Below the pieces are notes generated by a model. That model was not told the DNA's origin. It made no database searches and saw nothing but the letters and a program-made list of their open reading frames with translations. From positions 1 to 35,014 of the forward strand of contig JALOLD010000034.1 of the NCBI GenBank assembly GCA_025456145.1: a DNA stretch of 35,014 nucleotides, written 5' to 3'. The DNA comes from Thermoanaerobaculales bacterium. Its GTDB lineage: Bacteria; Acidobacteriota; Thermoanaerobaculia; Thermoanaerobaculales; Sulfomarinibacteraceae. Positions 27,163 to 35,014 of the stretch are shown piece after piece (the first letter of the stretch is position 1; each line of letters opens with the position of its first letter). The translations under genes and the position numbers were made by a program.

Positions 27163-27165
<3 letters not shown>
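25837..27165 (+). CDS. Secreted tetratricopeptide-repeat protein
   Basis: This encodes 442 residues. The start is supported by GGGAGAA eight bases upstream and a classic signal peptide (MHRLSPSALAALLLLVAAG, then PPAAAQS, cleaved after AAAQ). The mature protein is almost entirely helical pairs of TPR type: EYAFAVGDVERAEAEFRAAL, NLARLYEHEGRFTEALPMYQ, LAQMELQHGDAGAAEGLLDR, and LVGLHVAAGRLADAVTANAW near the end. A lysine-rich tail (KKEAKALKKRLKEL) closes it. TPR proteins of this type are scaffolds; the partner is unknown. Codon use is extremely GC-rich, so the frame is well separated from its shadows. It diverges from the hybrid kinase and converges on the DUF3014 gene across a large hairpin. Confidence 0.85.
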
Positions 27166-28028
<863 letters not shown>

Positions 28029-28047
28029 GACAGCCTCCCGTCCTTTG

Positions 28048-28077
28048 AATATACGATGGCCAGGCGCGATCCGTCAG
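28048..28077 (-). promoter_or_regulatory. Sigma-70-like promoter of DUF3014 gene
   Basis: On the minus strand CTGACG (28072-28077) and TATATT (28048-28053) are 18 bases apart, 20 bases before the ATG with GGGAGG in the leader. The -35 box overlaps the stop codon of the upstream nuclease gene. Confidence 0.5.
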
Positions 28078-30848
28078 TCGCCGAGGCGAAAGCGGGCGAT
28101 CACCGGGTCGTGGTCCGAGGTCCGGCGACCCTCCGGAAGGTCGGCATGACCGTGGAGGACCTCGATCTCGGCGCCGTCCGCGAGGGCCGGGCTGACGATG
28201 ATGTGGTCGAGGGTCTGCGAGAGCCCCTGGTAGACATAGGTCGAGCGATCGGCCGCGGGGAGCCGGTCCATGAGGTTGACCATCGGCGGTGCGGCCACCC
28301 CGGCGACCGCCTCGGAGAACTCGAAGTCGTTGAGGTCGCCGAGGACGATCAGGCGGCGCCGGGGATCTTCGACGAGGATGATGTCGATCAACCGACGGAT
28401 CAGCTCGGTCTGCGGGATGCGCTGCTCCTCGGACCACCGAACCGGCGGCTGGCGGCGGCCGAAGAGCGGGTCGTCGCCGCCCTTGGAGCGCAGGTGGCAG
28501 ACGATGAAGGTGACGGGCATACCCCCGATCTCCAGCTCGACCGCCAGCGGCTTCCGGCTGGCGGTGAAGGCCGGGTCGCCGGCGCCGAGGACGGCGGGGT
28601 TCGCGGGCAGGGGTGAGTCGGCCGCTCCCGCGAGGGCCGCCCGCGCCGGGTCGAAGAGCAGCGCCACCCGGATGTTGGCCCCGGGCTGCCCGCCGTCGGC
28701 GTTGTCCTCGGGGTCGACCTGGACCCACCGGTAGCGCGGCCCGCCGGCGGCGACGATCGCCTCGACCAGCCCGCCGAGGGTCCGCGCGGCGCCCACCACG
28801 CCGTCGTCCTCGGGGCCGGAGTCATCCTGGACCTCCTGGACGGCCAGCACGGTCGGCGAGCGGAGCCGCTCGACGATGGTCGTGGCGACGGCGGCGACCT
28901 TGGCCTCGTCCGACACCGCGGAGAGGTTTTCGAGGTTGAAGGTGGCGATGGTGACGTGGTCCCGGTCGGCGACCAGCGAGGTCGCGGCCGGGAGGAATGC
29001 CGAGCGCTCGGCGACGGCGAGCGGCGCGGTGTTGAGAAGCTTGAACGAGCCGTAGGAGGAGTGGAGCACGCCGTCGACCGGTCCGGCCAGGCGGTCTCCC
29101 ACCGCGACCGCCGGCGGGTCGGGCTTCAGCCGGTCGTCGACGATGATCCGCTCGGGGTGGGAGTCGTCCGGGCGAAGCACCACGCCGCCGCGGCCGCTGC
29201 GCGGCGCCGACCCGGCGCCGTCGTCGCCGAGCACGACGAGCTCGCCATGCCTCGAGGTCGGCCCGACGACGAACGGGTCCTCGACCCGGACCCGCATTCC
29301 TTCGAGGCTCTCGAGGAGGTCGATGGCGTCGGTTTCGGGCTCGAAGCGCGTGAGACCGTCGTCGTCGACAGCCGGGCCGGGAACCACCCGGCCGCCGGCG
29401 CCGAGCACGACCGGCAGCGGAAGCTCGAGTCCGCGCCTGGCGATCTCGAGCCGGTCGGCGGTCAGCCGCGTCACCGGCAGCTCGGCGCCCCAGCGAGGCT
29501 CCTCGACCCGGCCGGCGAGCCGGATCTCGTCGCCGACCGCCACCGCCGGCAGCCCGTCGGGCGCGGTCACCAGCAGCCCGTCCGAGGTCGCGGGGTCGCC
29601 GTCCGCCGCCGCCTGGACGAAGAACGCCTGACCGGCGCGCTGGCCGAGCACCGCGGTGACGACGCCCTCGACCCCGCTGACGCAGCGGCCGACCAGCGGC
29701 GACAGGTGGCCCTCCCCTTGGATCTCCCCCACCCGGGCCGATGGCCGCGCGCGGTGCGGCGGTACGACGCCATCGATCGCGACGACCAGCAGCTGGTTGC
29801 GCTGGACCTCCGGCTGGAAGTTGTTGTCGGCGAGCAGGAGCAGGGTCGGGCGACCGTCGGCGGTCGGCGGCCCGAAGCTCAGGCCCTCGAGGTTGTCGGG
29901 GTCGACCCCGCGATCGACGAGGTCGGCGAGCAGCCGCTTGTCGACCGGGCGGACCCCGTCGCCGAGGGCCGGCCGCCCGGTCACCTCGTCGCCGCTTCCC
30001 AGGTCGGCGACGAAGAGCCGCACCCGGTTGCCGACCCCGGCCGAGAACGACCGCTCCATGACCAGCACCCGCCGGTCGTCGAGGGCGAGGATCTCGGACA
30101 CCCCGGTCGAGCGGTAGGCCCCGGCCGGCCGCGGCTCGTCGGCGACCGGCTCGAGCTGATAGGCGCGCTCGGCGACCAGCCCGCCGGTCGCCCGGTCGAA
30201 CACCGCGAGCCGGACCAGGGCTCCCCGGTCGAGATCCGCCTCCGCTCCGTCCTGGAGGAGGGCGCTCTCGACCGCCGCGACGATCCGCGCCCCGTCCGGG
30301 GTCACGCTCAACCCCTCGAAGCCGTGGTTCGACCGGACGCCGGTCCCTTCGCCCGGCAGATAGGCGGCCGGGATCGCGAGCTCGGCGACCAGCTCACCGT
30401 CGAGCCGGAAGCCCAGGATCCGTGGCGCAACGCCCTCGTGGCTCACCCCCTCGGTGGCGACCCAGAGGGTGCCGTCGGGCGCCAGGGCCACCGCCTCGGC
30501 GTCGATGGTGCCGTGCTCGAAGGGCCCGCCGTCGGCGTCGAGCAGGGTCAGGGTCTCGATCGGCCCGACTCGGAGCCCACCGTCGAGCGCGAGGGAGAGC
30601 GCGTAGACCCGCGGCGCGGCGAGCTGGCCGCGGTCGTCGCTGACCGCGTAGACCAGCCCGCACGCCGGGTCCCAGGTCAGACCCGACAGCCCGCCGAGGG
30701 GCACCTTCGGGTCGACCAGGTCGAGCGCGAGGTCGAGCTCGGCGACGACCGGACCGAGCCGGAGCTCGTCGGCCGACGCGACGACCGCCGCCAGCACCAC
30801 CAGGCCCGCGGCGACCCACCCGGCCGCGCGCGGCCTGCCGATCGCCAT
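28074..30848 (-). CDS. Secreted phytase-like and ExeM-like nuclease fusion
   Basis: This encodes 924 residues with an N-terminal signal peptide (AAGWVAAGLVVLAAVVASAD). The first 350 residues match the esterase-like activity of phytase family: GLSGLTWDPACGLVYAVSDD, GTIDAEAVALAPDGTLWVAT, SNHGFEGLSVTPDG, DPDNLEGLSFGP and LLLADNNF. A middle OB-fold-type region (GVEGVVTAVLGQRAGQAFFV, VAVGDEIRLAGRVEE) is as in ExeM/NucH nucleases. The C-terminal endonuclease/exonuclease/phosphatase domain has FNLENL, LAVQEVQD, FIVCHLRSKGGDDPL, VLGDLNDFE and TSDHDPV, the metal- and catalysis-bearing motifs. A role in scavenging phosphate from DNA or phosphate esters is inferred. Its ATG touches the TAG of the TerB-like gene, with no separate ribosome site, so translation is probably coupled. 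Confidence 0.85.
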   Translation of the reverse strand: MAIGRPRAAGWVAAGLVVLAAVVASADELRLGPVVAELDLALDLVDPKVPLGGLSGLTWDPACGLVYAVSDDRGQLAAPRVYALSLALDGGLRVGPIETLTLLDADGGPFEHGTIDAEAVALAPDGTLWVATEGVSHEGVAPRILGFRLDGELVAELAIPAAYLPGEGTGVRSNHGFEGLSVTPDGARIVAAVESALLQDGAEADLDRGALVRLAVFDRATGGLVAERAYQLEPVADEPRPAGAYRSTGVSEILALDDRRVLVMERSFSAGVGNRVRLFVADLGSGDEVTGRPALGDGVRPVDKRLLADLVDRGVDPDNLEGLSFGPPTADGRPTLLLLADNNFQPEVQRNQLLVVAIDGVVPPHRARPSARVGEIQGEGHLSPLVGRCVSGVEGVVTAVLGQRAGQAFFVQAAADGDPATSDGLLVTAPDGLPAVAVGDEIRLAGRVEEPRWGAELPVTRLTADRLEIARRGLELPLPVVLGAGGRVVPGPAVDDDGLTRFEPETDAIDLLESLEGMRVRVEDPFVVGPTSRHGELVVLGDDGAGSAPRSGRGGVVLRPDDSHPERIIVDDRLKPDPPAVAVGDRLAGPVDGVLHSSYGSFKLLNTAPLAVAERSAFLPAATSLVADRDHVTIATFNLENLSAVSDEAKVAAVATTIVERLRSPTVLAVQEVQDDSGPEDDGVVGAARTLGGLVEAIVAAGGPRYRWVQVDPEDNADGGQPGANIRVALLFDPARAALAGAADSPLPANPAVLGAGDPAFTASRKPLAVELEIGGMPVTFIVCHLRSKGGDDPLFGRRQPPVRWSEEQRIPQTELIRRLIDIILVEDPRRRLIVLGDLNDFEFSEAVAGVAAPPMVNLMDRLPAADRSTYVYQGLSQTLDHIIVSPALADGAEIEVLHGHADLPEGRRTSDHDPVIARFRLGD

Positions 30849-31427
30849 CTAGTCGACGGCGGACTCGAGATCGTCGATCACCGCCTGCTCGGCCTTCGAG
30901 ATCGAGCCGATGCCGAGGAAACCGCCCGCGGCCTCGGCGACCGCCTTGGCGCGCCCGACCATCCGCTCGCGCAGATCGGCGGCGAGCTTGGCGTCGAGGG
31001 TGAGCCCGATCTCGACCGCATAGGCCTTCCAGGTCTCGAGCAGCGCCGGGCCCGGCTTGCGGTCGAGCCAGCTCTCGAGCAGGTCGTGGTTGGGAGTGCC
31101 GATGGCGATCCCGCGCTCCTCGGCCGCCTTGAGGATCGCCGCGCGCTCCTTGGCGTGGATCTCGCCATCCGCCCAGGCGACCTCGATCAGCGGCACCAGG
31201 CTGAAAGCCGCCACGGCCGCCGGCTCGACGTCGAGCTCCATGAGGGCGTCGACCACCTGCTCGTTGTCGAGGTTCATCGCCGCCTTGAGGGCCGCCCGAC
31301 GCTCGGCGATCGCCGCCTTCTCCCTGAGCTGCCTGAGCAGCCGCTCGTTCTCGCGGGCGAAGAACGACTCCTCGAGCGCCTGTCCCGCCTTGCGCAACCC
31401 GGTCGCGTCCGGACGTTCCATGCTCAT
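30849..31427 (-). CDS. TerB-like (tellurite resistance family) cytoplasmic protein
   Basis: This encodes 192 residues, starting behind GGAGGAG with a spacing of six. The core LVPLIEVAWADGEIHAKERA, followed by AILKAAEERGI, is the signature helix pair of the TerB/DUF533-like fold, whose acidic residues (D and E of ADGE, E of KER) can bind metal. The N-terminus is charged and helical (ENERLLRQLREKAAIAERRA), probably a short coiled coil. The C-terminus has AEAAGGFLGIGSISKAEQ. No ter operon partners are present, so tellurite resistance itself should not be assumed. It is the first gene of an operon with the nuclease fusion (stop and start adjacent) and diverges from leuS across the palindromic array. 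Confidence 0.75.
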   Translation of the reverse strand: MSMERPDATGLRKAGQALEESFFARENERLLRQLREKAAIAERRAALKAAMNLDNEQVVDALMELDVEPAAVAAFSLVPLIEVAWADGEIHAKERAAILKAAEERGIAIGTPNHDLLESWLDRKPGPALLETWKAYAVEIGLTLDAKLAADLRERMVGRAKAVAEAAGGFLGIGSISKAEQAVIDDLESAVD

Positions 31428-31456
31428 CGCTGTCTCCTCCAGGGCTGATCAGAATC

Positions 31457-31472
31457 GGGCGCGATCGCGCCC
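31457..31472. promoter_or_regulatory. Perfect 16-bp palindrome in TerB-like leader
   Basis: GGGCGCGATCGCGCCC is a perfect palindrome lying 10 bases downstream of the predicted -10 box and 30 bases before the ATG of the TerB-like gene. Its place at or just after the transcription start suits an operator. Confidence 0.4.
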
Positions 31473-31481
31473 CCGCCGAGG

Positions 31482-31487
31482 ATTATG
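31482..31487 (-). promoter_or_regulatory. -10 box of TerB-nuclease operon
   Basis: CATAAT on the minus strand lies 55 bases before the ATG. The expected -35 place falls in the first palindrome of the array (31505-31519), and no TTGACA-like box is visible there. Confidence 0.4.
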
Positions 31488-31504
31488 CCACAGAGGGGGT
31501 GGCC

Positions 31505-31576
31505 GGCCGCGTTGCGGCCTGGGTGTGGCCGGCGGCTCGAAGCCGCCTGGGCGTGACCGGCCGCGTTGCGGCCTGG
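31505..31576 (-). repeat. Three palindromic units, inverted orientation
   Basis: GGCCGCGTTGCGGCC (31505-31519), GGCGGCTCGAAGCCGCC (31531-31547) and GGCCGCGTTGCGGCC (31559-31573) are each followed by TGG and joined by GTGTGGCC or GCGTGACC. They are the reverse-complement form of the six-unit array to the right; the middle one is the exact reverse complement of the palindrome at 31858-31874. Confidence 0.85.
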
Positions 31577-31580
31577 GCGT

Positions 31581-31652
31581 GAGGGCTTGAGGGCTTGAGG
31601 GCTTGAGGGCTTGAGGGCTTGAGGGCTTGAGGGCTTGAGGGCTTGAGGGCTT
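31581..31652 (+). repeat. Nine tandem copies of an 8-bp unit
   Basis: GAGGGCTT is repeated nine times without error over 72 bases. It matches the linker of the neighbouring palindromic units, whose reverse complement contains GGGCTTGAGG, so it probably arose by slippage in such a linker. It is likely variable in copy number. Confidence 0.95.
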
Positions 31653-31684
31653 GCGGGTGAATAAAGAATGGTGCGATTTCAAGA

Positions 31685-31888
31685 CCAGGCACCGAAGGTG
31701 CCGGCCACGTCCTCAAGCCCAGGCGCCTCTGGCGCCGGTCACGTCCTCAAGCCCAGGCACCGAAGGTGCCGGTCACGTCCTCAAGCCCAGGCGCCGCAGG
31801 CGCCGGCCAAGTCCTCAAGCCCAGGCACCGAAGGTGCCGGCCACGCCCTCACCCCCAGGCGGCTTCGAGCCGCCGGCCACACCCTCAA
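31685..31888 (+). repeat. Six tandem 34-bp palindromic repeats
   Basis: Units start at 31685, 31719, 31753, 31787, 31821 and 31855, all 34 bp. Each is CCA, a hairpin core, then a linker near GGCCACGTCCTCAAGC. Cores: GGCACCGAAGGTGCC in units 1, 3 and 5; GGCGCCTCTGGCGCC in 2; GGCGCCGCAGGCGCC in 4; GGCGGCTTCGAGCCGCC in 6. Both arms change together, so pairing is kept while sequence varies. The 34-bp period is not a multiple of three and no open frame is kept, so it is non-coding. There are no unique spacers, so it is not CRISPR. Confidence 0.95.
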
Positions 31889-31922
31889 CCGCGCCGAGCC
31901 TCCGGCAGGCGCGGTGTAGAAT
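31889..31922 (+). promoter_or_regulatory. Palindrome and -10 box before leuS
   Basis: CCGCGCC (31889-31895) and GGCGCGG (31908-31914) form a 7-bp stem at the end of the repeat array. TAGAAT (31917-31922), 36 bases before the leuS ATG, is a likely -10 box. No good -35 is visible. A small GTCGG/CCGAC hairpin (31931-31946) lies in the short leader; no T-box was found. Confidence 0.45.
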
Positions 31923-31957
31923 GCGCCCCTGTCGGCCCCTGCCGACCGGGAGAGCTC

Positions 31958-34531
31958 ATGCCCAACTCAAGCTACGACCCGCACGCCATCGAGCCCAGGT
32001 GGCAGGCGGTCTGGGAGGACGAGCGGGTCTTCGCCACGCCGAGCGACCCCGCGGTGCTCGCCGCACGCCCCAAGTTCTACGTTCTCGACATGTTCCCCTA
32101 CCCGTCGGGCGCCGGGCTCCACGTCGGCCACCCCGAGGGCTACACCGCCACCGACGTGGTGGCGCGGATGAAGCGGATGCAGGGCTTCAACGTCCTCCAC
32201 CCGATGGGCTGGGACGCCTTCGGGCTGCCCGCCGAGCGGGCCGCGGTCCGCGAGGGGCTCCACCCGGCGGTGATCACCGCCCGCAACATCGAGACCTTCC
32301 GCCGCCAGATCAAGCGGCTCGGCTTCAGCTACGACTGGGACCGCGAGGTCAACACCTCGGATCCCGACTACTACCGCTGGACCCAGTGGATCTTCCTCAG
32401 GCTCTATGAGAAGGGCCTCGCCTACATGGCCGACGTCCCGGTCAACTGGTGCCCCGCCCTGGGCACGGTGCTCGCCAACGAGGAGGTCAAGGACGGCCGC
32501 TATGTCGAGACCGGCGACCCGGTCGAGCGGCGCCTCATGCGCCAGTGGATGCTCAAGATCACCGAGTACGCCGAGCGGCTCCTCACCGATCTCGAGGGCC
32601 TCGACTGGCCCGAGTCGGTCAAGGAGATGCAGCGCAACTGGATCGGCAGGAGCTCGGGCGCCGACGTCGTGTTCAGGATCGCCGGCGCCGATCTCGACTT
32701 CACGGTCTTCACGACAAGGCCCGACACGCTGTTCGGCGCGACCTACTGCGTCCTCGCCCCCGAGCACCCGCTGGTCGCCGAGATCACCACCGAATCGCGG
32801 CGCGCCGCGGTCGAGGCCTACATCGCCGAGGCGGCGCAGAAGTCGGACCTCGACCGGACCGACCTCGCCAAGACCAAGACCGGGGTCTTCACCGGCGCCT
32901 TCGCCGTCAACCCGGTCAACGACGCGGAGATCCCGATCTGGGTCGCCGACTACGTGCTCATGGGCTATGGCACCGGCGCCATCATGGCGGTGCCCGGGCA
33001 CGACGAGCGCGACCACGAGTTCGCCCGCGCCTTCGGGCTGCCGATCGTCGAGGTGGTTGCGGGCGGAGCGAAACCGATCGAGGAGGAGGCCTACACCGAC
33101 AACGCCGAGGGAGTGATGGTCAACTCCTCCGGCAAGGACGGCTTCTCCATCGACGGGCTCAAGGTGCCCGACGCCATCACCACGATCACCGCCTGGCTCG
33201 CCGAGCGCGGGCTCGGGGCCGGCCGCGTCCACTACCGGCTGCGCGACTGGCTGTTTTCGCGCCAGCGCTACTGGGGCGAGCCCTTTCCGATCGTCCACAC
33301 CGACGACGGGGAGGTGGTCGCCCTCGACTCGAGCTGGCTGCCGGTCGGGCTGCCCGCGATCGACGAGTACCGGCCGACCGAGGACGGCCGGCCGCCCCTC
33401 GCCCGGGCCGGCGACGACTGGCTGCGAGTGGAGCTCCCGGACGGCCGGGTGGCGACCCGCGAGACCAACACCATGCCGCAGTGGGCCGGCAGCTGCTGGT
33501 ACTACCTGCGCTTCATCGACCCGCGCAACGCCTCCGAGCCGTGGTCGAGGGAGCTCGAGAAGTACTGGATGCCGATCGACCTCTACGTGGGCGGCGTCGA
33601 GCACGCGGTGCTCCACCTGCTCTACGCCCGGTTCTGGCACAAGGTGCTCTACGACTGCGGCTGGGTCTCGACCGTCGAGCCCTTCCAGAAGCTCTTCAAC
33701 CAGGGGATGATCCTCGCCTACTCCTACCGCGACTCCCTCGGCAAGTACCACCTGCCCTCCGAGGTCGACGAGCACGAGGACGGCACCGCGGTCCTCCACG
33801 CCACCGGCGAGACGCTCGAGTGCCAGATCGAGAAGATGTCCAAGTCGAAGTACAACGTCGTCAACCCGGACGAGGTGATCGCCGAGTACGGCGCCGACTC
33901 GATGCGGCTGTACGAGCTCTTCATGGGCCCCCTCGAGGTCCAGAAGCCGTGGCAGATGAAGGGCGTCGAGGGGGTCTACCGCTTCCTCCAGCGGACCTGG
34001 CGGCTGGTCGTCGACGAGCGGACGGGCGAGCTCAGCGGGCGCCTGACCGACGCGCCGGCGAGCTCCGAGCCCGAGCTCGAACGGACCCTCCACAAGACCG
34101 TCAGGAAGATCACCGAGCACACCGAGAGCCTGCAGATGAACACCGGGATCGCGCAGATGATGATCTTCGTCAACGAGGCGACCCAGTCGGCGACCCTGCC
34201 CAGAGACACGGTCACGACCTTTCTCCGGGCGCTCTCGCCCTACGCCCCCCACCTCTGCGAGGAGCTGTGGCGCCGCCTCGGCGAGCCCGATCTCATCGCC
34301 CGCGCGACCTGGCCGTCCTACGACCCGGCGCTCTGCGTCGACGACACGATCACCATCGTCGTCCAGGTCAACGGGAAGAAAAGAGACGAGCTGCAGGTCC
34401 CCAAGGACACGCCCGCCGACGAGCTCGAGCGGCTCGCCCTCGCCTCCGAGCGGACGCAGAAGCACCTCGAGGGCAGGCCGCCGCGCAAGGTCGTCGTCGT
34501 CCCCGGCCGACTCGTCAACATCGTCGTCTGA
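31958..34531 (+). CDS. leuS: Leucyl-tRNA synthetase
   Basis: This encodes 857 residues, the usual length for bacterial LeuRS. It charges tRNA-Leu with leucine in the cytoplasm. The class I HIGH-type motif is HVGHPEGY (H55, H58). The LeuRS start phrase [18 protein letters not shown] lies around it, with [13 protein letters not shown] just after. The CP1 editing domain shows [12 protein letters not shown] and [14 protein letters not shown], so editing of mischarged tRNA should be intact. The catalytic KMSKS loop is at K626-S630, followed by [11 protein letters not shown]. The anticodon-binding and C-terminal domains are complete to [13 protein letters not shown]. The ATG is preceded by GGGAG with five to seven bases spacing; the open frame upstream runs through repeats and is not coding. 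Its promoter region contains the palindromic array shared with the TerB-like operon. Confidence 0.98.
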   Translation: MPNSSYDPHAIEPRWQAVWEDERVFATPSDPAVLAARPKFYVLDMFPYPSGAGLHVGHPEGYTATDVVARMKRMQGFNVLHPMGWDAFGLPAERAAVREGLHPAVITARNIETFRRQIKRLGFSYDWDREVNTSDPDYYRWTQWIFLRLYEKGLAYMADVPVNWCPALGTVLANEEVKDGRYVETGDPVERRLMRQWMLKITEYAERLLTDLEGLDWPESVKEMQRNWIGRSSGADVVFRIAGADLDFTVFTTRPDTLFGATYCVLAPEHPLVAEITTESRRAAVEAYIAEAAQKSDLDRTDLAKTKTGVFTGAFAVNPVNDAEIPIWVADYVLMGYGTGAIMAVPGHDERDHEFARAFGLPIVEVVAGGAKPIEEEAYTDNAEGVMVNSSGKDGFSIDGLKVPDAITTITAWLAERGLGAGRVHYRLRDWLFSRQRYWGEPFPIVHTDDGEVVALDSSWLPVGLPAIDEYRPTEDGRPPLARAGDDWLRVELPDGRVATRETNTMPQWAGSCWYYLRFIDPRNASEPWSRELEKYWMPIDLYVGGVEHAVLHLLYARFWHKVLYDCGWVSTVEPFQKLFNQGMILAYSYRDSLGKYHLPSEVDEHEDGTAVLHATGETLECQIEKMSKSKYNVVNPDEVIAEYGADSMRLYELFMGPLEVQKPWQMKGVEGVYRFLQRTWRLVVDERTGELSGRLTDAPASSEPELERTLHKTVRKITEHTESLQMNTGIAQMMIFVNEATQSATLPRDTVTTFLRALSPYAPHLCEELWRRLGEPDLIARATWPSYDPALCVDDTITIVVQVNGKKRDELQVPKDTPADELERLALASERTQKHLEGRPPRKVVVVPGRLVNIVV

Positions 34532-34537
34532 CACCCC

Positions 34538-34710
34538 TCCGGAGCGACGACCGAGGTCCTCCCTGAGCACCGCTGCACACCGGGCGTACCGGGCTCGACA
34601 TTGTGCTCAGCAACGCGCTCACGTCCGCCACGCCTCCCGCACAATGTCCAGCCGGGCACCCCCGGGAGGCGCGCCTCTGAGCAGGTGTCCCGGCCACGAT
34701 GCAGGCCGCC
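34538..34710 (+). repeat. Long direct repeat, copy 1
   Basis: The 173 bases starting TCCGGAGCGACGACC seven bases after the leuS stop recur 304 bases later with about three to four mismatches (for example GCACACC/GCTCACC and CAGCAACG/CAGTAACG). Inside is a perfect inverted repeat GACATTGTGC (34597-34606) and GCACAATGTC (34639-34648) with a 32-base loop. The open frames in it are weak, GC-driven and lack ribosome sites. Confidence 0.9.
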
Positions 34711-34841
34711 CGCCGGCGGCGCGACGCCGGGCCGTCCAGGCCGCGCGGCCCGGAAGGCCGGGGCTCCTGAGAACCCGCACGCCTCCCCGGAGCGCCTTCA
34801 CAACGGGAGCGGGAGCGGGAGCGGGAGCGACCACGACAGCA
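34711..34841 (+). other. Unique spacer of 304-bp repeat, hexamer run
   Basis: This stretch between the two repeat copies contains no gene. It holds GC-rich small hairpins and four tandem GGGAGC hexamers (34805-34828). Confidence 0.7.
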
Positions 34842-35014
34842 TCCGGAGCGACGACCGAGGTCCTCCCTGAGCACCGCTGCTCACCGGGCGTGCCGGGCTC
34901 GACATTGTGCTCAGTAACGCGCTCACGTCCGCCACGCCTCCCGCACAATGTCCAGCCGGGCACCCCCGGGAGGCGCGCCTCTGAGCAGGTGTCCCGGCCA
35001 CGATGCAGGCCGCC
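34842..35014 (+). repeat. Long direct repeat, copy 2, cut by window edge
   Basis: This copy matches 34538-34710 through the last base of the window, so the true repeat end is not seen. The internal inverted repeat is kept at 34901-34910 and 34943-34952. Confidence 0.9.

Noticed and set aside
31685..31888. CRISPR array
   Set aside because: The units are continuous and near-identical with no unique spacers, and the variable part is a palindrome with matched arms.
31766..31957. N-terminal extension of LeuRS
   Set aside because: The extra codons run through the palindromic repeats; the known LeuRS start phrase begins just after the ATG at 31958, which has its own ribosome site.
34601..34870. 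Plus-strand open frame of 89 codons in the repeat region
   Set aside because: It lacks a ribosome site, is low in complexity (Ser-Gly run from the GGGAGC hexamers) and crosses the repeat boundary.
34538..35014. Integron attC sites or gene cassettes
   Set aside because: No GTTRRRY/RYYYAAC core pair is present at the repeat ends and no supported gene lies between the copies.

Overview
The window is GC-rich bacterial DNA with dense genes, strong third-position G/C bias and very few AT-rich pockets. No rRNA, tRNA, transposase or phage gene was recognised. The gene mix suggests a metagenome-type lineage such as Acidobacteriota (Thermoanaerobaculia/Holophagae-like) or another soil or sediment deltaproteobacterium-like phylum: long WD40 and regulator-propeller signalling proteins, a thioester alpha-2-macroglobulin, a group 3b [NiFe] hydrogenase, a DUF3014 protein and a secreted nuclease fusion. 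This placement is inference; leuS (31958-34531) is the best marker for testing it.

Left part (1-7533): two secreted proteins on the minus strand (an unknown, and a five-bladed-propeller GH43/GH32-like protein), a divergent AAA_14/DUF4143 ATPase, and a 1435-residue minus-strand protein joining two winged-helix DNA-binding domains, an nSTAND-type NTPase, one membrane helix and about 13 WD40 blades. A 330-base gene-poor stretch with repeats and a seven-codon mini-ORF follows.

Hydrogenase part (7866-13492): an FmdB-type zinc ribbon, then four tightly coupled genes in the order beta-gamma-delta-alpha of a cytoplasmic NAD(P)-linked group 3b [NiFe] hydrogenase (sulfhydrogenase type), then a large Fe-S protein. 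Every junction inside the hydrogenase operon is a 4-base stop/start overlap. The small subunit appears to start with CTG, and the large subunit ends exactly at its nickel-ligand motif, so it has no C-terminal peptide to be cut off. No hyp maturation gene is in the window.

Signalling and envelope part (13532-31427): a double regulator-propeller sensor with a SpoIIE-type phosphatase output, a 2028-residue alpha-2-macroglobulin, a small unknown secreted protein, a PAS-PAS hybrid histidine kinase, a secreted TPR protein, a DUF3014 membrane protein, a phytase-like/ExeM-like nuclease fusion and a TerB-like protein. The last two form an operon whose stop and start codons touch. A large nested hairpin with 7-base repeats separates the convergent TPR and DUF3014 genes.

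Right part (31428-35014): the TerB-like operon and leuS are divergent and separated by an unusual non-coding array. Three palindromic units lie in one orientation, then nine 8-bp repeats, then six exact-length 34-bp palindromic units in the other orientation, with matched changes in both hairpin arms. After leuS a 304-bp-period direct repeat runs off the window. The palindromic array is the most novel-looking element; the terminal DPCxxCxxH and CTG start in the hydrogenase operon come next.
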